Source of the DNA: Cruorifilaria tuberocauda
Taxonomy: Eukaryota > Nematoda > Chromadorea > Rhabditida > Onchocercidae
Direction of reading: 5' to 3'
NCBI GenBank assembly: GCA_013365365.1
Contig: JABVXU010000001.1
Location: 434,001-498,000 of the forward strand
Length of the DNA stretch: 64,000 nucleotides
Notes under the pieces: generated by a model
What the model was told of the DNA's origin: nothing
The model's input: only the letters and a program-made list of their open reading frames with translations
The model's database searches: none
In this document: one piece after another, positions 40,001 to 53,969 of the stretch
Numbering within the stretch: position 1 is the first letter of the stretch
Layout of the letters: the number at the start of each line of letters is the position of its first letter
Translations under genes and position numbers: made by a program

Positions 40001-42412
40001 AAACAGAATGACATTTTTCAAACATGTGATATGCATTCACCGTTGCTGTTAAAGCCTTGCTTATGAATTTTTTATGCTCAGATTTTGAACTGGTTCTTTG
40101 ATTTGGGAGCAAAGAGATTAGTTGCTGTGAGAAAATAAAGGAAAATGGAAAATATGGAACTTACTCGTTGCCAAAATGCGTACTTTCGTTATCCCAACAA
40201 TATGCGTTTAGCCTATATAGATTTCATCAAAATACACACCTCTACTTGTGTGTACTATTTTAATTATTATATTCCAACTATTACATTCCAGACATTTTTC
40301 AAATTACATATTATAAATCTCTGCTTAGAAAATGAAAAATATTGTATGAAAGGAAAAAACATTACCCACCTTTCTTTCCTTCCGTTTTTCAACACTTCGA
40401 TCACGTGCTCGATCCTGAAAATTACAATTTTGAAACTGATTTATTTTCCATTGGTAAAAGAACATTATTAAATCATATATTAAACAGAAAATCAATGAAA
40501 ACGAATTAGAAATAAATACTATACGAATATTTCATTCATTAAATAGCTTACCTTTCCCTTCTCCAAAGCTGGAGACCGAGCTTTCTCTGCCAATTCGCCA
40601 TCTGTAATGTATCTTTTGTAGTTAGAAAATCAGTTTGCCACTGTATTTTTGTTAAGTTCAAATATTATTTCAGTTTATCTTGAAACAAAAAGAAAATGTA
40701 AAGCCTATCAACATTTAAAGAATTTAAAATGAACTTGATAGTAAAACTATGACACAGTATTTTTTGATTTTCATTAGTCAAAAGCAATATAACCTTCTAT
40801 GGGCATCAAATCTGGTGCATCCTTTTCAATCAGTGTTTGAATTTTTTGTCGAATTTCTTCATCGTCAGCAATATTATCTTCATCTGCTGGCATTTCATCA
40901 GATGCTAAAGTTTCAGGCGGCAAATTTTTCTCCATTCGTTTTCTGGCAACATAATCTTTGACCATTGTTCGTGTTTTATCATCAATCTAGAAATTATACC
41001 TACACAACACGGAAACCGAATTTCAAAAAAAGAAAAAAATCCGACATGATTCAAAACGGAATATACAAAAACTTTCTGAAGCAACAAACTACTTTTTTTA
41101 CTTATAGTCCTATTCCGAATTACTCTGACTAGACCCGTTCGCCGTATCTGTTTTTCCTTGCTTTTTGTATTTCGTATGCTATGCTTTTATGCACAAATCT
41201 TTACTTCTATATTAAAAACTAACTTTGACTACTAATTTTTTCTCGGCGAGTGGATAATCATGCAAAATTCGTAAAGCTCGCATTGTACCAAATGGACTCT
41301 CAAATTCACAAAAACCAAATGCTTGAAATTTTCCATTTGAACCTTGAATACGCTTCCATGTTGCGACTGCACCACATTCCTTCAATATTTCGAAGATTAA
41401 ATATTTCTAGTATGCCATAATGAACTGGAATAAGTTAAAACCAGGCTTTGTAATACAGTGATTTTCGAAATCAATGCTTGTCACTTGAAATGTGCTGCAT
41501 CATCAGCATTCTAAATTGTCGAATATTCACTCTCTTCTACATTTGCTCTTACCGCTCAAACTGATCATACATTATTCATACACTAAGCAATCATTATAAA
41601 GCATATGTACTGTTAAAATAGCTCGTATGAGTTCATTGCCACATTTATCGTTTATATTACCAACGAAAACTGTAGTAACGGGTGGTTTTTCTGGAGGCTG
41701 AAATAAAAATCCATTTGATTTATATAAGAAAAAACCAATAATAAATGTGCACTATGTTCTTCTCCATCCTTTTTCAGCATCAAAAAATAAATAATACCTT
41801 GGGTTGTGGTGCGGGTGGAGCAGCCATCCGCTGTGCAGCAGCTGCAGCCATTATAGGATTAGGCATGAAATAGGGATTCGGAAAAGGCACTGAAACATTA
41901 ATTTGAAATAAAACAAATTCACTTAAGTACAACAAAATTTTAATCTGAATTAGTGAATTACTTGTAGTAATTAAATTGCTATCATAGCAAGGAAGATACT
42001 AAAAAAAACTTCGACTCAGGATGATAGATACTTTGAGTAGTAATTTAGACGGATGGGTAGAGAGTAAATTATAGACAAGTGACAGAATATACTAGCAGAA
42101 TTACTGCTAATTCTAGGAAAGGAGATAAAAAAATGGATGTGCTGATGCCAAGCATAAGCTAAGAGCAATCTAACTCTAAAAAAATCTAAAAAGTGTGTCA
42201 TTCTTCTCAACTGTTTTTATGACTAGGTACTCCATGTTAGAAAATATCAAAGCTGAAAATAACACAATAACCATTTATCACGATGATCAGTGTCTATGAG
42301 AACGCTCTTAAAACTGATTCATATGTTTCAAAAACTTACTCATTGGTGTCATTTGTGGAATTTGAACACCATAAGCTGGGAACATGCCGGGAAATCTTGG
42401 TGGTACAGCCAT
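34098..42412 (-). CDS. rbm-25: RBM25 splicing factor (RRM, RE/SR-rich, PWI)
   Basis: Orthologue of RBM25, a U1-associated regulator of splice-site choice. Seventeen exons: 42340-42412, 41798-41889, 41611-41697, 41224-41379, 40794-40986, 40552-40601, 40370-40414, 36854-36972, 36450-36581, 36321-36378, 35964-36157, 35522-35693, 35257-35455, 34855-35081, 34638-34778, 34409-34537 and 34098-34196 (2166 nt, 721 residues; human 843). Order: Pro/Met/Ala-rich N-terminus; RRM with TTVFVGNI (63-70) and GKFQAFGFCEF (100-110); acidic segment; SR/RE-rich region (RIRSRSRSDSRSRHKSRKRS); charged coiled stretch (KKLKHFLEDYDDERMDQKYY); PWI domain from about 606 (LIDRIPTAKNDLFAFPINW ... EQRVKPWVSKK), where the PWI signature reads PWV at 649-651. 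The RE repeat region is shorter than in vertebrates. Intron 7 (36973-40369) is 3.4 kb and holds two exon-like segments. A 5' UTR acceptor lies about 25 bases before the ATG. Confidence 0.94.
37154..37174 (-). other. candidate 21-nt cryptic or poison exon in rbm-25 intron 7
   Basis: On the minus strand TTTTACAG | 21 nt | GTAAGTTA. The acceptor and donor are both near consensus. Its second codon in the rbm-25 reading phase is TAG, so inclusion would end translation. Confidence 0.35.
38360..38396 (-). other. candidate 37-nt cryptic or poison exon in rbm-25 intron 7
   Basis: On the minus strand ATTACAG | 37 nt | GTAAGTGT, with near-consensus splice sites on both sides. Its length is not a multiple of three, so inclusion would shift the frame and reach a TGA early in the next exon. 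Confidence 0.35.
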
Positions 42413-44973
<2,561 letters not shown>

Positions 44974-45388
44974 TTGATAGTTTTTTTATCATCTTCAGAG
45001 TTTTAATTTATTGAAGTATATCTATGTTTTTTACAGTAAATGGAATTTCTATGATTTTTAATACATAGATAACATCTCTATTTCAGTTTAATAATTATTA
45101 ATATAACAATTAATACCCGTATGTTTGCAGTCCTATGAAATTTGATACGAATCCACATGTTTTTACTTCTAAGAATAACATATTTGGGTTAAAATAGAAA
45201 AAAGTCCGCTCGTATTGCCTTTTTTGCTTTGATATAAATATAGAAAGAATGTGTTTACAGTTTTTTTATCCAAACATTAGGAATGTGTCGGAAATGTGAA
45301 TTACTAGAATTAGAAAATGCATGTGTAACCTATTGATTCTTGTTTACGCAACAACTTCATGACAGTTTTCTATTGATCTTCATTTTAT

Positions 45389-45508
45389 TTTATTTCCACT
45401 ATTAACCTTAGTCTCTTCCTAATGTATATCCTATTTCCGCCTTGGTTTGCAGAAATATGGTGAGCACAAGGAAGAGACTAAGTCTTTAAGGTTAATAGTG
45501 GAAATAAA
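45389..45508. repeat. 32-bp foldback inverted repeat with 8-nt insertion
   Basis: Left arm 45389-45420 is perfectly complementary to 45469-45480 plus 45489-45508, interrupted only by eight extra bases AGTCTTTA at 45481-45488. The loop is 48 bases. It lies about 0.4 kb past the KRR1 stop and could be a small foldback element or a hairpin transcript. Confidence 0.75.
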
Positions 45509-45928
45509 GTGCTATTATTGTTCAGGATTCAGCAATTCAGTTTCTTAGAATTTTAAATGTGATTAAATCATATATTCTTGTATTTTTATAGCTAAATATT
45601 TCAGGATCAGGTTTTGCGTAGCATAAAAATGTCAAGCAAAAATTGTAAAGTTGATATGCTTCCTTTTGCAGTTGGGTTTTCTCAATAGAACACGTGCATT
45701 AATGTGTTTATAATTTACTGTTATTATTTACTCGCTGCAATTTCCGAAAGCTTCTCTTTTGTCGATTTTACTTATGAATTTACTCATATTTTTAAATATC
45801 AAAGATTTAAGCATTTGAACATTGGACATTAATATTTAATTATTCAGTAACTGCTTGCAGACTGGGTTTTCAACAAAAATATAATAGAGGAGATTTCAAT
45901 ATAAGAAATGATACTATCGAGTCATAAT

Positions 45929-46052
45929 ATTTTTTTGCACAGTGTCACTCTCTCTTTCTCCCTTCCTTATCTTTTTAACAGTCCATACATATTTTTTTGC
46001 ATAGTGTCACTCTCTCTTTCTCCCTTCCTTATCTTTTTAACAGTCCATACAT
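45929..46052. repeat. two tandem 62-bp repeats
   Basis: Units 45929-45990 and 45991-46052 are identical except for one C/T difference (TTGCACAG versus TTGCATAG). The unit contains a CT-rich run (CACTCTCTCTTTCTCCCTTC). Recent duplication, copy number probably variable. Confidence 0.85.
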
Positions 46053-49000
46053 ATTTTTTTTACCGTTCATATCAAATTATTTCCAAGGAAGCGAGCGTCA
46101 TGGCCTATTTCGACAAATGTCATTGTTCCGTTCCATTCGGAATTCATTTTTGATTTTTGACTAATACTGTTATAATTTTTCCTTTTCTGGATTTCAGTGA
46201 TAAATATCTAATAATAGACAATAAAATAACAATCATGAATAAGGAATGAAGAGAAGTTTTGCCCATCGGCGGATAATATTTCGAAATTCGAAGTGAAAAG
46301 TGTAAGATTAATACGTAATTTCATTGAAGATGATATAATAAGAGGATTAATTTTTACCTTTCTCGGTTGTGAGAATAATGTTTGGACTTGAAATTCTCAA
46401 TTTTATATTGAATTTGTTTGAATTAATAACAAAAGTTATTCTGAAGGACATTTCGTTAGTGATTAACTGATAATCATTTTCTGTCAGCCCAGTAAAATGA
46501 ATATCTTATTTGTCGCTTGTTACAAACATATCATAAAATTCTTTCCGCTTAACATGAAAAGTGTTAATTAATTAATTATTTCAAATGAATACTAATATGA
46601 AAAAATAGAAGTTGAATTGGAAAATGAAACATTAAAATGATCATGCATCCTAATCTTCAAAAACTTTCGAAATAATTTATGCTTTAGGAGTAATTTGTCG
46701 AAAAATTCTGTAACGATGCAAAAGGTCGAATTTTTAATGAATTCCGGAATTTTCTGACTTTAGTATGGGCTTTTCTTCTCACAAAATACACTTCAGACAG
46801 CCGTACTGTAATTCATATTTGGAGGTTTTGGCATTTTTTTTGTCTTCGTTTAAAATTAAATCATATTACAATCGATCGAGTTCAAGATAAATGGATTGAC
46901 ATCATATTCCAACCCTTGAAAAGCCAATCGGATTGTGTAATTCAAGAGCGGTAGTTTATCAAAATTCAGTCATATATGGATGATATAATTAAATTTGAAT
47001 TTTGAAAATATTTGAAAAAATAAAGTCCTCAGAATGTTTGATTGCAATAGTCCACGAAAATAAGAAAATGTTAATTTAGCAGTATGATGATAGAGAGCAA
47101 TTGCTTCAAATAATTAGTGGAAAGGCTAGAGGAAAACTAAATTAATGAATGAAAAGAGTTCTGAGAAATACAAAAAACACAATTATGTGAAATTTGAGTC
47201 CCTCTTCCCTGCTTACAGAATTTTTCTTCTTGAAAGAAAGTTACTCTCAAATTTTAATGAGCAATGCCACTAAATGAAAATCTTCACAATTGGTAGGAAA
47301 TGTATAGGAAGTCGAACTAATTCTTATGAACTATTAACTTACTTATTGATAGCAAATAATTTGTCAATTCAAAAAATTCCAGCTTTCTTCAATTATATTC
47401 AGACTTAATGAAATTTCCACTTATCTCTCATTATAAAAAACTTATAACATAAATTTTGAATTTATTTGTCCATAATAACTTCTATCAAACATAATTACTG
47501 GACTAAGAGTAATGGTGAAAATTCTTGAAATGTCATCTGTCCGATCGAGAATTATTACAACTTATTCTTACTGTTTTTTATTGCTTGAACTATTCTGATT
47601 CTGAATAATGATGAAATATTTTCTTAAAGAGAAACAGCTCTGTGATATGCTTATTCTAATTCATAACTATTAAACCTCAACTATGGGAAATAAATAAACT
47701 TCCCTTGATCAAACGTTCATTGTTTTTTGAACTTCCGAAAATCAAATAAAAAAGCTTCATAATCAAATGTCAAAGTTCAACCAAACATCTGGTATTTTAT
47801 AGAGAAATAATTTGAATTTACCAATTTTGCTCAAAACACAATTTTTTGAAAAAAATATAGCCTACTATTTATTATTAGATTTATTGATATCATTTAATTT
47901 CGTTCCTACCTCTTAATTTCCTCGTTATGAGTTTGCCTTCATCTATTTTCACCTATTTTTTATTGAATATTTAACAAAAATTTTTTACTACATGGATTCT
48001 TATAAATTTCAGATTTTAAGTAATTTTGATGGTCATTTTGAAAATATTTTACTTTAAAGATTTTTTTGCTTGAATTTTAGGAGTCGTAAGGTTTTTCCAT
48101 GAATCGAAACTCAAACTTTATGAATAAAAAAGTGATAAGATATGAAGTGAGATAATTTTGATTTTTCTTATTTCAAGTGATGCAAAATTTCTCCTTAATA
48201 TAACCTTTTCTTATCGCAACTTCTATTTATTAAGTGTTTTATATTTCTGAAATTAATGATTAATCTATGAAGTTTATGAATGAGACGTAGATTTCATTCA
48301 ATTTATATCAATTAAACGATTCTACCCTTATATCTTTCAAACAAGATTAAAATTATAAGGTATTGAAAATTACAAGGTGAGCAGAAAATATAATTTGCTG
48401 AAGTCTAATGAACTTTTTCAATAAGAACTTTCAAAGCTTACTTTAAAATGATGCGCTTCTTCCGTCAAAAGTGTTCAAGTTATTTCATTGAAACGCCAAA
48501 AAAGTAGAAAGTTTTGTATTTCCATGTATTTTTCTCCACTATGTTAAAAAAGTTCCATATGAGATTTTCGAGCCGATAATCTAGCTCTTAATTTCATGCT
48601 ATCACTTTCAGTGTTTGACAAAAAAGTTTAGGATGTAAGCATTTTTACAAGTTTAGATTAGCCATAAAAATGACTATCACCTATTTAATTTGTTTTTAGT
48701 TTGAATTTTCGACAATTAAAGTGAAATTCGATATTCCGAAGAAAAAAAATAAAACTTCTCTCGTTGTGTATTTACTTATGTAATATTTCACTTATGCTGA
48801 ATAATGAGATTATATTTTAATGAAAATCCAAAAAATATTCTATTCATTGAATAACAACAATTCTTACAAAATGTGGGAGTGATTAGGGAATACTTTTGTA
48901 ATGCTATTTTTTTATTTCACTCAGCCTGTTTCTTTTCTCGAAAGATCACTTTACAAGAAATTTTTTTAAATCTCTAACTTTTTAAAACAACACATTTACT

Positions 49001-50686
49001 TGACATTCAAGTATCACTTAAAGAAAGAGGTTGTACGTGTTCTCTATTTAACTTACTTTTACTTTACAATTTTCCAAAACTTCTATCTAGAAATAATTGA
49101 AAGTTAAAACTGTTTAAGTTATTTTAAACTGATACTTTTTGCTTTCCAATCTCGTAAGCTATTATTACTCTTAGTCACTGCTTCTTCGTACTTTGATCAT
49201 TCACAAGTTACAAGTTCCCATTAAAGATTTCAACTGCTTGAGTCGTTTTGGATAGAAGAGCAATTGAAATTATTGACTTCCTCAAATGGCATATTTCTTG
49301 GTTCGTAATTTTCATCATTAATAAGAAAAAAGTATTATTTAGTTATCAAACATAATTTCATAAGGAAAAAGGATATTTTGTTCCTCCGGTAAATGGATCC
49401 AACTAAAATGGTTATTCCAGTTAAAAGCATACAAAATCATTTGCATTAGTTAAATGAGTTGCATGATGAAATTGTTATCTTTAAATGAACTAAGTGCCCT
49501 TATTTTTCAACTTTATGTGTTATTTCATGAAATTTCAACAAATAATGACAATAAATGCATTTCACTCTCATTTACAATTTTCAGACTCAAATAAATTTCA
49601 TAAATTTTACTGTCATCCTCTTTTTTTATGTATTCAAAATTCTCTCTCGCTTTTTATCTTAGTTGCAAGAATGATTCCCTGGAAAAATGGATTAGAAAAT
49701 TCTCGGTCTTTTCATAAATTTCATAGAACATATAGTTTGCAATTAAATAACTATTTGAAATCTCTGCATTGTTAATTCATTCTGCAAGATGCTGCAATTT
49801 GCAATAACCGACCATGTCACATTTTCCTTTTCGTTCTTTTATTATTAGCTGGAAATAAAGTGAGTATGTATATGATGCAGTTTTAGTAATAAGTAAACTA
49901 AATAAAGACGTTCTAAAATGTTCTTTTAAGTATTTTATGTAATAGCATTTCACTGATTAATTTAAAAATAACGAAAATGCTTCGAATGAATTTTCAAATT
50001 TAAATGAGACTTAAAACCTCACAGAAAATTGAATTAAATAAATAAAATAGCTCAGTGGAATTTTTACAAAAACTAGAGATACATTTCTTTGTTTGAGCAA
50101 CAAAAAGCAGATTTCATCTGTCAAACCTATCAACAAATCAGGACTGTGTGATTCAATAATTTAATAGCTACCTGGTGAATAAAGCATTTTCACATCGCTA
50201 TGAAAGAATTTACCTTGAAAAACAAAAAGTTATTGACACAACGACAATGAGAAATTTTCATCTTCATTTACGTTTCGTATTATTTGCTTTCCTTCAAATC
50301 CCTTATATCTTAATTAAGTAATTGCTTGTATCGATAGCTTTTTCACTAACTGCTCATTTATTATTGAAGAAATATGAAAAAAATTTGTAAATAGACTTAT
50401 ATTTACAGAACAATGAATATTGATAAAACGTTACGAATGAATTTTATAAAAATCACGCTGATGCTGAAATATAAGTCAAATTATTTTTTGCATCTGAATT
50501 TATAGAGTTAAATGATGTTAACAAACTCTGAAAAAATTTGTTGAATTGATTTTATATTAATGATTAGATTGTATCAGCGGGTGGTTTAAATTAATGCCGC
50601 TTTTTTCCAAAGTTACAAATCTTTATGAAACAATTGAAGCTTCCGTTTCAGAACTGCAGAAGTGTGAAGTTGAAGTTTGCTATAGA

Positions 50687-52597
50687 ATGACAACAACTTA
50701 CTTATTTATTGGCATATTGCTTTTACCTGTACTTCTTGTCTGGTAAGATATGCTCTTTAATGACTGCAACAATTGTCAGAGTCAATCACATGAACTTTTT
50801 AAAGCTTTAAAAATTTTCCGCAAATACACTAATTTAGAAGAGCTCGAATAGGAATCTAATCTAATAGAATTAATTAAATGATGTGCTACAAATTCTCTAG
50901 AATCTAGAATTGAAATTTGGTTTAATTTTAATTTCTCAAGATTTCCACTCTATCTCTTTTTATTTTTTACTTTTGATAAAAAATTCAAAACTAAAGCAGC
51001 GTGCCAGTGGATCTTACCAAACGATCAGATAAAGATCTAGAACAATTTACGTCAGCCATCAATGCTGCTCTGAGGCTGCGTTACGGGAAACGATCAGAGG
51101 GTCTCGATTTGCTCGATGATAAAATTGTCATATCACCGTTAGTTTAATAATCTGTTTGATCTATATTCGAATATTAATTGTAATCCCTCCTCATATAATA
51201 TTGTTAAGAGGTTGACAGTATGATTGTAATTATTATGAGAATATAAACAAAAATTTAATAATAAAACCAAATATTTTAGTACTTGAAGATAGAATTTAAC
51301 TTTAGAGTCGAGCAAAGCTTTTTTCATTTTGACTGCGATCGAGATATCTATTCAAGAAGAATAGATATCTGTATGGTTTCTGAGAAAAACTCACATATAA
51401 CCAAATATCATAATAATAAATAAATCAAAATAAATACTCACATATAGTTATATAGCTTGCTTTTTGAGCTTTCAGTAGATTTTCATTTAACAATTATAAT
51501 ATAATTGTGCCTTTTTCGAAATGAATTCAAGTTTGTTATCTGCTACCGGGAAAAACCTAATGTTGTAGTATCAATGGTATTTCTTTTCCTGATATCAAAG
51601 AGAAGCTTGAAATTGTTCCATAATAACGGTAATTTCTTGATCAATGTTGAGAAGAGCCTTTCCCAATTCTTTAATTATACACCTAAACAAGTTAGGAATA
51701 TTACTGATTTTGTAGTTATAAATGGCACTATTTAATGAAAAGCCTCAAAAAACAAAGTTTGCACTGATCATCATTGATTTCTTTTGTTTCTTTCAACTTT
51801 TTTAAATAACAGAGCAAATGATCGTGAAGCCAAATAAGCTTTTCGCTAAAGTAGGAGGAAGGAAAAAAATTTTGATGAAAAAGAATTTTATAGTATAGAT
51901 TTTCTGCAATCAATTTTTTAGGCAAATTAAAGATCGATATTTTGGGCCTTCGTACGATTATTTTTATCTACCGATGTAGGTATTCCATTTAAATCTTTGT
52001 ATTATAAAATTGATATTACGATTCAAATGTTTACTGTAAGTTAGAATTGCAATTTTCCACTCGTAGAAAATATTTTCGACAGGTTGCTAAGAAAGGTGAA
52101 GACACAGGTGACATATCTTCGTTATCATCAAATATTGATCAGTTAGTAATAAGTTACTATTTTTTAATAAAAGAATAGTAATTCTGTGTTATGTATATAA
52201 GCTTAAGCAGACAGGGTGCGACATTGTTATATTAAGCATCACATACGACACCTTCGATAGTAACAGAAAAATCGCTAATACTATAGCGATTCTCATTATT
52301 CGAAATTTAAAGTGAGTAGTAGTTTTTGGTATGATAATTTTAACGATGATGATATTTCTAGAGAGAAAGACAAACTTTCACAATTAGCTAATCGAGTTGT
52401 TGCATCACTGAATGGAGCAGAACGACTTAGGTATGCTAATCGCTTTGGTGAAATTTACAGTGTAATAATCTTATTTACGAAAAAATTTTTCTTTTCCTAT
52501 AATATTTGAAATGAATGAAATATGCAACGATGTTGTAAAACCGATTTGAAGTATTTTCTAATATGTAAATTATAAAAAGAATTTCAGATTTGGTTGA
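50687..52597 (+). CDS. flp-34: RLRY/RLRF-amide neuropeptide precursor (flp-34 / NPF-like)
   Basis: Neuropeptide precursor of the invertebrate NPF/NPY-related group; C. elegans FLP-34 peptides act through an NPY-type receptor in sensory learning. Exons 50687-50742, 51000-51137, 52362-52430 and 52588-52597 (273 nt, 90 residues). Seen: signal peptide MTTTYLFIGILLLPVLLVC (1-19); KR at 26-27; peptide 1 at 28-47 ending SAINAALRLRY, then G48 (amide donor) and KR 49-50; peptide 2 ending VVASLNGAERLRFG and stop. The codon of the penultimate Arg (R88) is split AG|A by the last intron, and the 10-nt last exon supplies Phe-Gly-stop. C. elegans FLP-34 peptides end SAINNAGRLRYG and VASLNNAERLRFG as I recall. 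The start is chosen because ATG 50687 begins the signal peptide just after an acceptor at 50651; an in-frame upstream ATG at 50594 is less likely. Exon 3 rests on phase and homology; a further exon in the 1.2-kb intron 2 cannot be excluded. Confidence 0.88.
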
Positions 52598-53969
52598 GAT
52601 TAAATTAAAACATTTGAAATGACTCAAAATGCAATGCTGATCGTTTTATTCCATCATAAGATCTGCTGATGTGAGTGATTTATCCATATATTTTCTATTT
52701 GATATTAAAAGCAAAAGATTATGTCATTCTATGTTGCATGTATTTTTGCATAAATTGTCATTCTGCTGTTAAATACACATGTGTCTCATGGAAAACATGA
52801 AATGAACAAACGGGCATCATAAAGCTATTTCGAGAAGCTGTTGATACCTTTACCGATTAGTACTTTCGAAGTTAGAGAGTGGAGCAGCACTTTTATTGCA
52901 AATATTATTTTAGAAAAGTTTCAGAGAACAAAGGCATGCGTAATATGTTCAATACCCTATTTTGAATTTACTCATTATTCATTTCTATAACTGAGTGTAT
53001 TCCAAGTTTTCGACATTCTTTTTAATTTTCGCCGTATCGTTCTTTAGCATTTAAGGGCCGAGGCGCTGAACCATTTATACAACAGAAGTGGTTTTACACA
53101 AAATAAAACAGCTGATAAACATCATTTAATGACAATATAATCATGGAGAGCAAATATGCATGCGAAAAAGACTAAAAGCTACGATTTAAGAACCGTGTAT
53201 CAATTATATAAAATCACGGAAACGTTTTCGCAACATCGAAGGCGGTCATTCCTTTTTTTTTCTTTTTTTTCACAAGATCAAATTTCAACACATCGAAATA
53301 TCGAGAAACTTTTAACTTATGAAATATTTAACAAATCTGATCGGGCGTGTCTCAATCCATGTAGGAGTAAATGATACGGTCAAAATTTGTTCAAAAAAAT
53401 CCCCAAAATTTGCAAGTAAAATAGATATGCAGACTTGACTGAAAAACACATATAGCCGTAACTCGCTGCATGCGCATGCACAAACTTGCTGATTTTCAAT
53501 GATTTCATAATTGTGGCACACTGTGATTCTGTTTCTTCATTAATGATCGATTCAAACTGAAAAAATAATCGGATAATTGTTCAATTAGTCCTTGTTAATC
53601 TTTTCATAATCATTGTTTCCCCTTTTTGTATTTTATAAATGTTTCATTAAATAGATGAGAAATAGGATCGAATGAAATTTCCAACTATGAAAGAGGAAAA
53701 CCGGTAATTTGAAATATTGATCTTCTTACCGCAGAGTAGATTTAGTGGAAAGGACTGACTGGCACTTACGAGCCTCTATCGATCAAGGCTAACGCATACC
53801 CTTGACCGATATACACCTATCACGTATCACGTGTTAATCATCTAGACATACTCTCCTTCATGGCTAACTATTTATATCAATAAAATATCCAGTCTGTATT
53901 TTATTTTCCAATGGATTAAAAAAGGATTTGAAATAATTTGAAATCAATGAAATTTGATGCACTTTAACC
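52598..53969. other. intergenic region
   Basis: About 1.4 kb between convergent flp-34 and syntenin genes. No coding exon was convincing. A minus-strand AATAAA at 53900-53905, about 65 bases past the syntenin stop, is its likely poly(A) signal. Confidence 0.4.

Larger units (their letters stand above)
44974..50651. other. AT-rich intergenic region
   Basis: About 5.7 kb with no convincing gene on either strand; open frames are short and low-complexity. It holds the foldback repeat at 45389-45508 and the tandem repeat at 45929-46052. The last part presumably contains the flp-34 promoter. Confidence 0.5.

Noticed and set aside
46070..46150. Minus-strand 26-codon frame (MNSEWNGTMTFVEIG...) beside the tandem repeat.
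   Set aside because: Too short, with no partner exons and no known match.
52083..52107. 25-nt segment GTTGCTAAGAAAGG... flanked by ACAG and GTGACA between flp-34 exons 2 and 3, with a KK in one frame.
   Set aside because: It would supply the missing dibasic site only in a frame that does not fit exon 2. In the fitting phase it leaves exon 3 out of frame. The direct exon 2-exon 3 join is in phase.
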